Below, in pieces: positions 1-7,121 of a DNA stretch of 12,583 bases. Location of the stretch: the NCBI GenBank assembly GCA_017515945.1, contig JAFWDX010000356.1, positions 1 to 12,583 of the forward strand. Reading direction: 5' to 3'. This stretch comes from Blautia sp. GTDB taxonomy: Bacteria > Bacillota > Clostridia > Lachnospirales > Lachnospiraceae. The translations under genes were made by a program, and so were the position numbers. The first letter of the stretch is position 1. Every line of letters starts with the position of its first letter. The notes under the pieces were generated by a model that was given only the letters and a program-made list of their open reading frames with translations, made no database searches and had not been told where the DNA came from.

Positions 1-151
1 TACTGACCATAGGCGGATTGGTACAGATCGTACCGGCCCATGCCACCGTCAGCACATTATCCCTTCCCTGGCCGTCTGTCACGCTGACCAGCACGGCCGG
101 GAGCGGATAAAGCATATTTCCGGGCTTCCAGGTATCTTTCCCGTTATTCAT
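1..151 (-). CDS. Flavin reductase family protein, N-terminal part (3' end beyond window)
   Basis: Only the first 50 codons are present; the gene runs off the left edge. The peptide starts MNNGKDTWKPGNMLYPLPAV and continues with a VLVSVTD segment, a DNVLTVAWAG segment and TNPPMVS. This matches the first strands of the FMN-binding split-barrel fold found in flavin reductase/flavoredoxin-like proteins, which bind FMN non-covalently and reduce flavin or act as small electron carriers. The family call rests on this N-terminal pattern alone, so the substrate cannot be stated. The start is set by an AGGAAG ribosome-binding site (159-164) seven bases upstream. That site overlaps the TGA stop of the pyrophosphatase gene (164-166), so the two genes are 12 bp apart and probably co-transcribed and translationally coupled. 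Confidence 0.72.
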   Translation of the reverse strand, partial: MNNGKDTWKPGNMLYPLPAVLVSVTDGQGRDNVLTVAWAGTICTNPPMVS

Positions 152-163
152 CTGCGGACTTCC

Positions 164-1834
164 TCAGGAAAAATCGGCAGCCATAAACTGAGCCGCTTCC
201 ATCATGGCCGGTATCAGCTGTTTTTTGCGTGACACCACACCCGGCAGATAAAAGATATCTCCATCCGGTTCAATGTGGAAAGCCTCTCTGGCCAGATCCA
301 CACTGCCCTCCCCGTAATAAAGAAGCTGTGTGGATTCCTCCAGAATATTCGTCAGCATGAAATAGATCATTGTCACGCCGCCATGGCCGATCTCCCCGGA
401 AATATAGGAAAGAAGCCTTTCTTTGATGTTGTCGAGCTCCTCCGTATCCATGGAGCTGATCTGTCCGACACCAAAGATCACATTGCCCTCAGCGATAAAC
501 TTCTTGTAATCCTGGAAAAAGATCTCTTCTGAGGATTTTTCTTTGAGATTGCTTCCGGCCCGGAACATTTCCTTCGCAAAATCCTCGATCCGGATACCGG
601 CGATCAGGGAAAGCGCGCTGGCAGCAATTTTATCTTTCTGCGTACAGGTCGGTGAGCGGAACATCAGTGTATCGGAAATAATGGCTGCACAGAGCAGTCC
701 CGCGATCTTTGGAGGAATTTCCAGTCTGTGCTCCTCATAAATGGTGTACAGGATCGTGGCCGTACAGCCCACCGGCTCATTGCGGAAATTGATCGGAGAC
801 ATGGTCTGAAGGGATCCGAGCTTGTGATGGTCGATGATCTCGAGAATCTCCGCTGCATGGATGTTATCCACAGCCTGACCTTCCTCATTATGATCGACCA
901 GGATCACTTTCTTGTGCTTCATGTCCAGAAAATTCCTCCTGGATATGGTACCGACACATTTCCCTTTCTTATTGATCACAGGAAAAGCTCTGTGCCTCTT
1001 TTTGACCATGATGTCCTGTATATCATCCGTAAAATCTTCCGTGCTGAAGGATACGATCTGATCCTTCATCATGACATAATTTACCGGTATGCTTTGATTG
1101 ATCAGCCTTGAGATCGTAAAAGTGTCATACGGAGACATGATCAGCACGATCTGTTTCTCTCTGGCCAGACGCTTTACCTCATCACTGAATTCGATACCCA
1201 TACCGACAATGATACAGCTGACATTCTGTTCGATCGCCTGGAGCTGATCCTCTTCTCTGTTTCCGAGAATAACCATATCATTCTCTTCCACATACTCTCT
1301 CATCAGATCCGGATCCGCTGTGCCGACCAGGATTTTGCCTTCCACAAAATATCCGTGCTCGTTTCCCTCAATGATCAGCGCATCCAGCGTCTCGGCGATT
1401 CTCCGGTATTGCGTCCGGGCGCTTGACAGCAGAAAGCTGTCAGTCGTATCCATATAAATCTTTGCAATATCACCGACAGTGACCAGACCCTCCAGCGCAC
1501 CGCTTTCATCGACAACAGGCAGTGAAACGATACTGTTTTTTCTCATCAGATCCCAGATATTTTTAAGGGACATGGTCTTGTCCGCGGCAGGACATGGATG
1601 AATATCCATGTCTTTTACCTGCGTTCCTATATTACCCAGATAAGCAGGAGGCTCCATGCCGAAATAATGCAGCACAAACTGCGTCTCTTCATTGATCTGG
1701 CCTGCTCTGCGGGCAACATATTTCCTGGATGGATCGGTTCTGTTTTTTATATCCGCGTATGCGATCGCAGAGCATATGGAATCCGTATCCGGATTTTTAT
1801 GCCCGATCACATATATTCTTTCCTGACTTTTCAT
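164..1834 (-). CDS. ppaC: Manganese-dependent inorganic pyrophosphatase, CBS-DRTGG-CBS type
   Basis: This cytoplasmic DHH-family (family II) enzyme hydrolyses pyrophosphate to two phosphates and so pulls biosynthetic reactions forward. Seen in the 556 residues: the metal motif GHKNPDTDS with H12, D16 and D18; VDHN at 313-316; the DHH motif at 335-337; EPVGCTA at 353-359; and the C-terminal substrate-binding SRKKQ at 535-539 in the DHHA2 lobe. Between the first motif and VDHN there is an insert of about 240 residues: CBS 1 (about 73-131), a DRTGG-like domain (about 132-245) and CBS 2 (about 250-306). The family is about 310 residues without the insert. In characterised clostridial CBS-PPases this insert binds adenine nucleotides (AMP or ADP inhibit; diadenosine polyphosphates activate), so the same regulation is inferred here. 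The start codon lies 6 bases after the stop of the S1-domain gene and has no visible Shine-Dalgarno sequence, which suggests coupled re-initiation. Confidence 0.95.
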   Translation of the reverse strand: MKSQERIYVIGHKNPDTDSICSAIAYADIKNRTDPSRKYVARRAGQINEETQFVLHYFGMEPPAYLGNIGTQVKDMDIHPCPAADKTMSLKNIWDLMRKNSIVSLPVVDESGALEGLVTVGDIAKIYMDTTDSFLLSSARTQYRRIAETLDALIIEGNEHGYFVEGKILVGTADPDLMREYVEENDMVILGNREEDQLQAIEQNVSCIIVGMGIEFSDEVKRLAREKQIVLIMSPYDTFTISRLINQSIPVNYVMMKDQIVSFSTEDFTDDIQDIMVKKRHRAFPVINKKGKCVGTISRRNFLDMKHKKVILVDHNEEGQAVDNIHAAEILEIIDHHKLGSLQTMSPINFRNEPVGCTATILYTIYEEHRLEIPPKIAGLLCAAIISDTLMFRSPTCTQKDKIAASALSLIAGIRIEDFAKEMFRAGSNLKEKSSEEIFFQDYKKFIAEGNVIFGVGQISSMDTEELDNIKERLLSYISGEIGHGGVTMIYFMLTNILEESTQLLYYGEGSVDLAREAFHIEPDGDIFYLPGVVSRKKQLIPAMMEAAQFMAADFS

Positions 1835-1840
1835 GATCGA

Positions 1841-2740
1841 TCATAATTTAATATTTGCAAACAGTGAGCCAAGAGAGGTGGTAGCCTGCTCCTTTGATTC
1901 CGGAAGCTCAAATACCTCTTCCTCGATCTCACTTGCGGGACTTTCCTCAGCTTCTCTGATACTCAGGCTCAGCTTCCCGTCCTTGATGGCGATGACTTTG
2001 ACCTTTACCCTGTCTCCTACGGCAAGTACTTCGGACGGATGTTTGATCCTCTTTCCGGCGATCTGGGAAATATGCACCAGTCCGGAAATGCCATTGTCCA
2101 GACGCACAAACGCACCGTATGTCTGCAGACTCTCAACAGTCGCTTCTGTCACGAAACCGACAGCGATATTGGAAATGAGGTTTTTCTTTTCCTCCTGCTC
2201 CTTTTTCCTGAGGATCTCTCTGGCTGAGAGGATCAGCTTTTTCGCGTCCTTCTGTACATCAATGACCTGTACCTGGAGCGGTTTATTCAGATAGCTCTCC
2301 GTATCCTCCACATAATTCACACCGAGCTTGGAAGCAGGGATGAAACCACGGATATCCTCCACATAGGCGACAACACCGCCTTTTACGACTCCTTTGACAA
2401 CTACATCCAGGACTTCACCGGTCTTCATATATTCCTTCAGCTTTTCCCAGCCAAGGACATCTGCCGCTTCTACCTTTGAGAGACGGATCCGACCCTTTTC
2501 ATCCTTGTTTGTCACTGTAGCGGAAACAACATCGCCGACCTTCACATTTTCCTTGAGGGAAAAACCCGGTTCATTGCTGTAATCCTCTGCTGAAATCACA
2601 CCGGAGGCATAGTAATTAAGATCCAGAACGACCTCGTTCTCATCCACACTTACTACAGTACCCTGTATGATATCCCCTTCCTCGATATTCCGGAAAGAAG
2701 CGTCCAGTTCCTTTTCATAATCCTTCATTGTTTCAGCCAT
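1841..2740 (-). CDS. S1 RNA-binding domain protein (ribosomal protein S1 homologue, three S1 repeats)
   Basis: The 299 residues hold three S1 (OB-fold) RNA-binding repeats: about 18-88 (starts EEGDIIQGTV, ends RIRLSK), about 106-175 (TGEVLDVVVKG to LILSAR) and about 192-262 (AVGFVTEATVES to LSLSIR). A short acidic tail of about 35 residues follows. S1-family proteins bind single-stranded mRNA and in Gram-negatives help the 30S subunit load structured messages. Firmicute homologues are shorter and their ribosome role is less certain, and three repeats is fewer than the six of E. coli S1. The start is firm: AGGAGG (2749-2754) lies 8 bases before ATG. Upstream are a candidate promoter inside the 3' end of ksgA and a hairpin repeat in the leader (2843-2878), so this gene probably begins its own transcript, continuing into the pyrophosphatase and flavin reductase genes. 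Confidence 0.9.
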   Translation of the reverse strand: MAETMKDYEKELDASFRNIEEGDIIQGTVVSVDENEVVLDLNYYASGVISAEDYSNEPGFSLKENVKVGDVVSATVTNKDEKGRIRLSKVEAADVLGWEKLKEYMKTGEVLDVVVKGVVKGGVVAYVEDIRGFIPASKLGVNYVEDTESYLNKPLQVQVIDVQKDAKKLILSAREILRKKEQEEKKNLISNIAVGFVTEATVESLQTYGAFVRLDNGISGLVHISQIAGKRIKHPSEVLAVGDRVKVKVIAIKDGKLSLSIREAEESPASEIEEEVFELPESKEQATTSLGSLFANIKL

Positions 2741-2782
2741 TATTATATCCTCCTGATCACGATTTTTTTAGGCTGGTATACT

Positions 2783-2822
2783 CGCGGCAACGATCAAACG
2801 GAAAATGATATTTATCGCCGCG
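2783..2822 (-). other. Stem-loop in the leader of the S1-domain gene
   Basis: CGCGGC (2783-2788) plus GAT (2792-2794) pairs with ATCGCCGCG (2814-2822), giving a 9-bp GC-rich stem with a 3-base bulge and a loop of about 19 bases. It lies roughly 45 bases upstream of the S1 gene start codon, outside the Shine-Dalgarno site. There is no U-run after it, so it is not a terminator. A role in control of the S1 message is possible but only inferred. Confidence 0.4.
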
Positions 2823-2842
2823 GCATATGCAGAACCTTATAT

Positions 2843-2878
2843 CGTACCTGTTCAGTCACAAGCTCCTTCACAGTTACG
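2843..2878 (-). repeat. Intergenic hairpin repeat, copy A
   Basis: On the + strand arms CGTACCTG (2843-2850) and CAGTTACG (2871-2878) are inverted with one mismatch, enclosing TTCAGTCACAAGCTCCTTCA. The element differs from copy B (8229-8263) by one substitution and one single-base indel over about 34 bases. It lies between ksgA and the S1-domain gene, downstream of the candidate S1 promoter, so it would form a hairpin near the 5' end of that message. Confidence 0.8.
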
Positions 2879-2889
2879 CATTATCCAAT

Positions 2890-2918
2890 ATTTTATCATA
2901 TCTTACCGAAATTGTCCA
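2890..2918 (-). promoter_or_regulatory. Candidate sigma-A promoter for the S1-ppaC-flavin reductase unit
   Basis: On the minus strand TGGACA (2913-2918, 5/6 to TTGACA) is followed after exactly 17 bases by TAAAAT (2890-2895, 5/6 to TATAAT). The -35 lies in the last codons of ksgA. Transcription would start near 2883, just upstream of hairpin copy A. Position and spacing fit well; activity is inferred. Confidence 0.55.
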
Positions 2919-3775
2919 AATGCCTCAGAGAGCATGGCAAACTGCTCCAGGGAGAGCCTCTCGCCCCTCACACCCGGATCCAGTCCGCACTCTTTGAGTA
3001 CGCTTTCGATCTTATCCTTATCCAGTCCCAGCTTTGGATCGTTTCTGAGCGCGTTGGCCAGCGTCTTTCTCCTTTGATTGAACGCCGCACGGATCAGAGA
3101 AAAAAAGAATTTTTCATCCTTCACCTGTACGGGAGGTGTTCCGTAACGATCCAGACGGATCACGGCACTGGAGACCTTCGGATGGGGCATAAAGCAGTTT
3201 GGAGGCACGATGGCCATGATCTGCGGCTGTGCATAATATTGTACAGCCAACGAGAGGGCACCATATTCTTTGCTGCCTGGTCCCTCCTGCATCCTCATGG
3301 CGACCTCCTTCTGGACCATCACAGTAATGGATTTCAATGGAATACCGCTCTCAAAGAGATTCATGATGATCGGGGTCGTAATATAATACGGCAGATTTGC
3401 CACGACCTGAATCGGCATTCCATGATTAAACTCCTGTACCAGAGCAGGCAGATCCGTTTTGAGTATATCCTGATTCAACACCGTCACATTATCCCACTGT
3501 GAAAGAGTTTCCTGCAGGATAGGCACCAGATCCCTGTCCACCTCCACTGCGCAGACCTCACGGGCGGCTTCAGCCAGATACTGCGTCATCGTACCTATAC
3601 CCGGACCGATCTCCAGCACAAAATCATCCTTGCTGATTCCAGATGATTCAATAATTTTGTCAAGAACATGAGAATCAATCAGAAAATTCTGGCCAAACCT
3701 TTTCCGGAAGGTGAAAGGGTACTTCTGAATGATCTCGATCGTACTTTTCGCATTTCCTAGATAAGGTCTGGCCAT
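2903..3775 (-). CDS. ksgA: 16S rRNA (adenine1518-N6/adenine1519-N6)-dimethyltransferase
   Basis: KsgA/RsmA transfers four methyl groups from S-adenosylmethionine to two adjacent adenines in the helix 45 loop of 16S rRNA, a late check in 30S assembly; its loss gives kasugamycin resistance. The 290 residues show the family motifs in order: GQNFLID (28-34), SAM-binding EIGPGIGTMT (55-64), acidic EVD (78-80) binding the ribose, NQD (101-103), the catalytic NLPYY (127-131) and the C-terminal FNQRRKTL (232-239). Length is usual (about 270-290). The start MARPYLGNAKSTIEIIQKY aligns with clostridial relatives and has an AAAGGA site about 9 bases upstream (near 3786-3790). The spacer from the preceding acidic-protein gene is 67 bp and holds hairpin copy F. 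Confidence 0.96.
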   Translation of the reverse strand: MARPYLGNAKSTIEIIQKYPFTFRKRFGQNFLIDSHVLDKIIESSGISKDDFVLEIGPGIGTMTQYLAEAAREVCAVEVDRDLVPILQETLSQWDNVTVLNQDILKTDLPALVQEFNHGMPIQVVANLPYYITTPIIMNLFESGIPLKSITVMVQKEVAMRMQEGPGSKEYGALSLAVQYYAQPQIMAIVPPNCFMPHPKVSSAVIRLDRYGTPPVQVKDEKFFFSLIRAAFNQRRKTLANALRNDPKLGLDKDKIESVLKECGLDPGVRGERLSLEQFAMLSEAFGQFR

Positions 3776-3796
3776 AATATCAAATCCTTTTTATCA

Positions 3797-3824
3797 TGTA
3801 TAAAATGATCGCAACTGTTGTAAA
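3797..3824 (-). promoter_or_regulatory. Weak candidate promoter for ksgA
   Basis: Minus-strand TTTACA (3819-3824, 5/6 to TTGACA) and TATACA (3797-3802, 4/6 to TATAAT) are 16 bases apart. The -35 falls inside the loop of hairpin copy F. The match is modest; ksgA could equally be read through from recF. Confidence 0.3.
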
Positions 3825-3847
3825 GAGATTGTTCCTGAACAATTACG
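3811..3847 (+). repeat. Intergenic hairpin repeat, copy F (opposite orientation)
   Basis: The stem runs from CGCAACTGTT (3810-3819) to AACAATTACG (3838-3847). Pairing has two C-A mismatches on the + strand but becomes two U-G wobbles in minus-strand RNA, so the transcript of the flanking genes can fold fully. The end CTGAACAATTACG is identical to the minus strand of copy D. The TAA stop of the acidic AAA+ gene (3843-3845) lies inside this arm. Confidence 0.65.
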
Positions 3848-6800
3848 AGAAATCCTTTTCATGCAGCACAACATAGCCGTCCCGGTCAAGCCTCTTTTTG
3901 CGGTTAAACTTGAGAAGACCACCCTCTGCCCGGGCTATGGCATTGTCAAGAAGATTTTTAACAGATCCGATATTCATCGGCTCATCTTCCTTCTGGTTTT
4001 CGCCGATCTTATTATACAGAGCCAGCATACCCATACGGTCTATTTTATATCCGTTTTCCATCGTATATCTGATGGCAAAGGTAACCAGCTCATCATTCGT
4101 AAATACCGGAATATTTACCATTGAGGTGAATTTGCGGGCAAACTTCTGATGCCGGGCGATCATTTTACGCATGCCGATCTTTTCATCTTCAATTATGACG
4201 ATCAGACCGTTTGTGTCCTGTTCCATGGCTTTGTCAAGCTGATCGACTGTCTTCGCATCAAGCTGATTGGCATCTTCAATAACCAGAAAGCCTCCTGAAA
4301 GCTTTTCAACAATACGGGCAATATCCTTTCCGTTGATATCCTCCGCAAAAACGTAAGCAACTTTCGAAGCCACAAGATTCAGTTCCCTGCATATTGCCGG
4401 AATAATACTGGAGATCAGACGGGTCTTTCCGCTTTCCCTCCCGCCCATGACGATGATATTCCCTGTTCTGGAGGTCTTGTCCGCAGCAGCTTCCTGCACA
4501 TCCTCCAGCATTTCGATCAGCTGCTCTTTCATACCCGGTACACGTACAAAATAAGTAAAGAGCTTTTCCTCTTCTTCATCCAGTTCATGAGCTCTCGGTA
4601 TAATATCCGTCTGCTCGAGTTTCACCGGTTTTTTGTGCTGTACCTGCTGATTTTCGGAAAGTTCATCCGGTATCTCTTTTTTCTCTTTCTTTCTCCTGTG
4701 GACGGGCGGCTGATCCTTATTCAGTGAAACAACCTGCTCATCCTCTTCTTTCATACTCTGCTTAAGAAGTTCAGCAAACTTCTCATCATCCGTCAGTTCC
4801 CTTTCATCTCCAACAGCTTCTTCATCTTTGTACTCATCATATTCGTCAGAGTCATCCTCATAGCTGTCTGCACGTCCGGCTGGCCCATTCATAAATTCTG
4901 CTTCCGCCATGGCCAGATCTTCCTCAGAGAGAAATTCCTCCTCCTCGAGAGCCGGAACCTCCTGTCTGTCCTTTACACCTGCAGACTCTCTTTTCCGGGA
5001 TGAAGGATATTCATCGTCGATATCATCATCGTCATCCGAATATTCGTCATCTTCATATGAATCGTCCTCCTCATCTGAGTCATCATCTTCATATGAATCA
5101 TCCTCTTCATCTGAGTCGTCATCTTCATATGAATCATCATCCTCATCTGAGTCGTCATCTTCATATGAGTCGTCATCTGTCTCAGAATCTTCATCCTCGT
5201 CTGAGTCGTCATCTTCATATGAGTCGTCATCCGCTTCAGGATCGTCCTCCTCGTCTGAATCATCCTCTTCATATGAATCATCATCCGCCTCAGGATCGTC
5301 CTCTTCATATGAATCATCATCCGCCTCAGGATCATCCTCTTCGTCTGAATCATATTCTTCGTCTGAGTCATCCTCTGCATCTGCAGCAGCTTCCTCATCC
5401 GAGTCATCCTCTGCATCTGCAGCATATTCCTCATCCGAGTCATCCTCTGCATCTGCAGCATATTCTTCATCCGAATCATCCGCTTCATCTACAGCAGCTT
5501 CCTTATCCGGGTCACCCTCTGTATCTGCAGCAGCTTCCTCATCCGGATCATTCTCCTCCAAAGCATCTGTCTCCTCTGAGACAACCCCTTCCTCAAAGAC
5601 ATCTGTCTCCTCTGAAGTATCCTCTTCTTTCAAAACGGCTGTCTCTTCTGCGCTTTCCTCTTCATCCGAATGATCTGACTCACGCGAAATATCTTTTTCA
5701 TCCGAAAGGCTTTCATCAGCCGGGATATCTTCTTTTTCAGGCAAATCTTCCCCGTCTTCGTCTCCATCCGGAAAACTGATGCTGAGCGCATCCACGACTG
5801 CCTTTTTTACTCTTCTTTTCTTTTTCTTCTGCGGCAGAGCATCCGGTATCTCGATGCCCTGCCTCGTAGCTGCCGCCAGGATCGTATCTTCCAGATTGAA
5901 CTCTCCGGATCCGGAAGTATCCGATGAGCTCTCCGGTGCGGATTCCTGTCTGTTTATATCAGATCTTTTGATATCCGGCAGTTTATTTGTATTCAAAAGA
6001 TTAAACCGCTGCATGGACTCCGGAATTTTAAATTCCTTCATAACCGGAGATGCCTTATCTTTATCTTTATCCTTATCCACAGCCTCAACGGCAGGTTTAG
6101 ATTTTTTTGGTACAACAGGTTTTTCGGTCACGACCGCATTGCCTTTTTCCGTTTCGGGCTCCAGGAGCGGAATATCCTTAAAACTCTCTTTCTTTTGATC
6201 CGGTCTGCGTATGATCTCCTCCGGAATGGACTGCTGAGCTTTTTCATCGGGCTCATCATCCTGTTCTTCCTCTTTTCTGGAGCCGAAAATATCCCTGATT
6301 CCTTTGGAAATCCTTTCCTGCAGACTCTGAACTCCGGCCAGGTCCTTTGCGTTGTTGACCTCAATACTCCCTATAGACGGATCATCGGGATCGGCTTCAT
6401 CAGACTGCCTGCCTTCACTCAGTTCATCCGCAGCCTTTGTTTTCGTATCAGATCCCGCAGCGTGAGGATCCCTTCCCTTCCGGGCATTCTCCTTCTCATA
6501 AAGCTGCTGCTCTCTGGCGGTAAGTCCGCTGATCTTCTTTTTGAGATCAAGAGCTTTTATCACATAGCTTCCTTCATTGAACCACAGGATCATCTCATTG
6601 CACAGATCCAGACATTTGTCCTTCTGTCCGGCCCTGTAATATAGCCTGGCCAGCTCATAAGACCATCTCTCTGTAAACTCCTGATCCTTGTATGACTCAA
6701 GAGTTTTTATCTGCTCTTCGATCGGCTCTTCCTTGGCGCTCTGAATTTTGTACTGCAGGATATAATGCGTATTGTCATCGGCGGCTACTTCCATGAATTC

Positions 6801-7094
6801 CTGGAAATACTCCTCAGCTTCCTCTATATCCCCCATTTTCAGAGAAATCTCGATCAGACGGTACAGGATGTTTTTTCCGATCGGTGCACGATGATAGGCC
6901 AGCAGAAAGATTTCTCTGCTGTCTTCGTAACGCTTGTTGGCAGCATAGATCTCTCCCACCACGCAGAGGGTACGGACATTCTTTACCCGTCTCCAGTCTA
7001 TACTGTCCACCACTTTCATGGCTCCCTCATAATCCTTTTTATCAACGAGCCTGTTTATTTCTTCCAGTTTTACACGAAATTCCTCTTTATCCAA
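3843..7094 (-). CDS. Unnamed three-part protein: TPR-like helices, long acidic repeat region, CbxX/SpoVK-like AAA+ domain
   Basis: I do not recognise a named family for the whole 1083-residue protein. Residues about 1-200 are helical pairs with TPR-like spacing (for example YEGAMKVVDSI, YEDSREIFLLAYHRAP, ELARLYYRAGQ). Residues about 200-840 look disordered, with basic patches at 422-431 (KKKKRRVKK) and around 800, and a very acidic block at about 440-700 with tandem repeats. Residues about 840-1083 look like an AAA+ ATPase: Walker A GGRESGKT (884-891), a Walker B-like FLVIED (936-941), KFARKF where CbxX proteins have the arginine-finger SRF, and a C-terminal helical lid (NIGSVKNLLDNAIARAE). 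The Walker B acids are reversed (ED, not DE). No signal peptide or membrane segment is seen. The start is TTG, 27 bp after recF, with GGTGGAG just upstream. It occupies the usual gyrB position. A role in remodelling a protein partner is inferred only from the ATPase fold. Confidence 0.85.
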   Translation of the reverse strand: MDKEEFRVKLEEINRLVDKKDYEGAMKVVDSIDWRRVKNVRTLCVVGEIYAANKRYEDSREIFLLAYHRAPIGKNILYRLIEISLKMGDIEEAEEYFQEFMEVAADDNTHYILQYKIQSAKEEPIEEQIKTLESYKDQEFTERWSYELARLYYRAGQKDKCLDLCNEMILWFNEGSYVIKALDLKKKISGLTAREQQLYEKENARKGRDPHAAGSDTKTKAADELSEGRQSDEADPDDPSIGSIEVNNAKDLAGVQSLQERISKGIRDIFGSRKEEEQDDEPDEKAQQSIPEEIIRRPDQKKESFKDIPLLEPETEKGNAVVTEKPVVPKKSKPAVEAVDKDKDKDKASPVMKEFKIPESMQRFNLLNTNKLPDIKRSDINRQESAPESSSDTSGSGEFNLEDTILAAATRQGIEIPDALPQKKKKRRVKKAVVDALSISFPDGDEDGEDLPEKEDIPADESLSDEKDISRESDHSDEEESAEETAVLKEEDTSEETDVFEEGVVSEETDALEENDPDEEAAADTEGDPDKEAAVDEADDSDEEYAADAEDDSDEEYAADAEDDSDEEAAADAEDDSDEEYDSDEEDDPEADDDSYEEDDPEADDDSYEEDDSDEEDDPEADDDSYEDDDSDEDEDSETDDDSYEDDDSDEDDDSYEDDDSDEEDDSYEDDDSDEEDDSYEDDEYSDDDDDIDDEYPSSRKRESAGVKDRQEVPALEEEEFLSEEDLAMAEAEFMNGPAGRADSYEDDSDEYDEYKDEEAVGDERELTDDEKFAELLKQSMKEEDEQVVSLNKDQPPVHRRKKEKKEIPDELSENQQVQHKKPVKLEQTDIIPRAHELDEEEEKLFTYFVRVPGMKEQLIEMLEDVQEAAADKTSRTGNIIVMGGRESGKTRLISSIIPAICRELNLVASKVAYVFAEDINGKDIARIVEKLSGGFLVIEDANQLDAKTVDQLDKAMEQDTNGLIVIIEDEKIGMRKMIARHQKFARKFTSMVNIPVFTNDELVTFAIRYTMENGYKIDRMGMLALYNKIGENQKEDEPMNIGSVKNLLDNAIARAEGGLLKFNRKKRLDRDGYVVLHEKDFS
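5049..5480 (-). repeat. Coding tandem repeats of 36 bp (12 residues), acidic
   Basis: Residues 539-682 of the unnamed protein are built from 12-residue units with some 18-residue variants. DDSDEEYAADAE-type units fill 539-586, DDPEADDDSYEE occurs at 587-610, and units combining DDSDEE with DDSYED fill 611-682. At DNA level the unit is 36 bp and nearly identical over several copies, for example the successive blocks between 5049 and 5160. The + strand is strongly pyrimidine-rich (TCATCTTCATATGAATC-like). Near-identity at DNA level points to recent copy-number change by slippage or unequal crossing-over. Acidic codon bias continues outside the strict repeats, to about 4995-5777. Confidence 0.9.
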
Positions 7095-7121
7095 AACTCT
7101 CCACCAGCTTTCCAGGTAAAT

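Noticed and set aside
5049..5480. Regular 36-bp repeats resembling a CRISPR array
   Set aside because: The units are directly adjacent with no unique spacers, stay in frame and encode acidic peptide repeats.
4973..5488. Minus-strand frame rich in Met/Arg/Lys inside the AAA+ gene
   Set aside because: Frame-shifted reading of the same repeats; composition is a by-product.
4909..5673. Long open frame on the + strand encoding a serine/glutamate-rich protein (and a His/Pro-rich frame at 5000-5779)
   Set aside because: Both are the mirror of the acidic 36-bp repeats of the minus-strand gene; repeat DNA without stops keeps other frames open. No ribosome site or recognisable domain.
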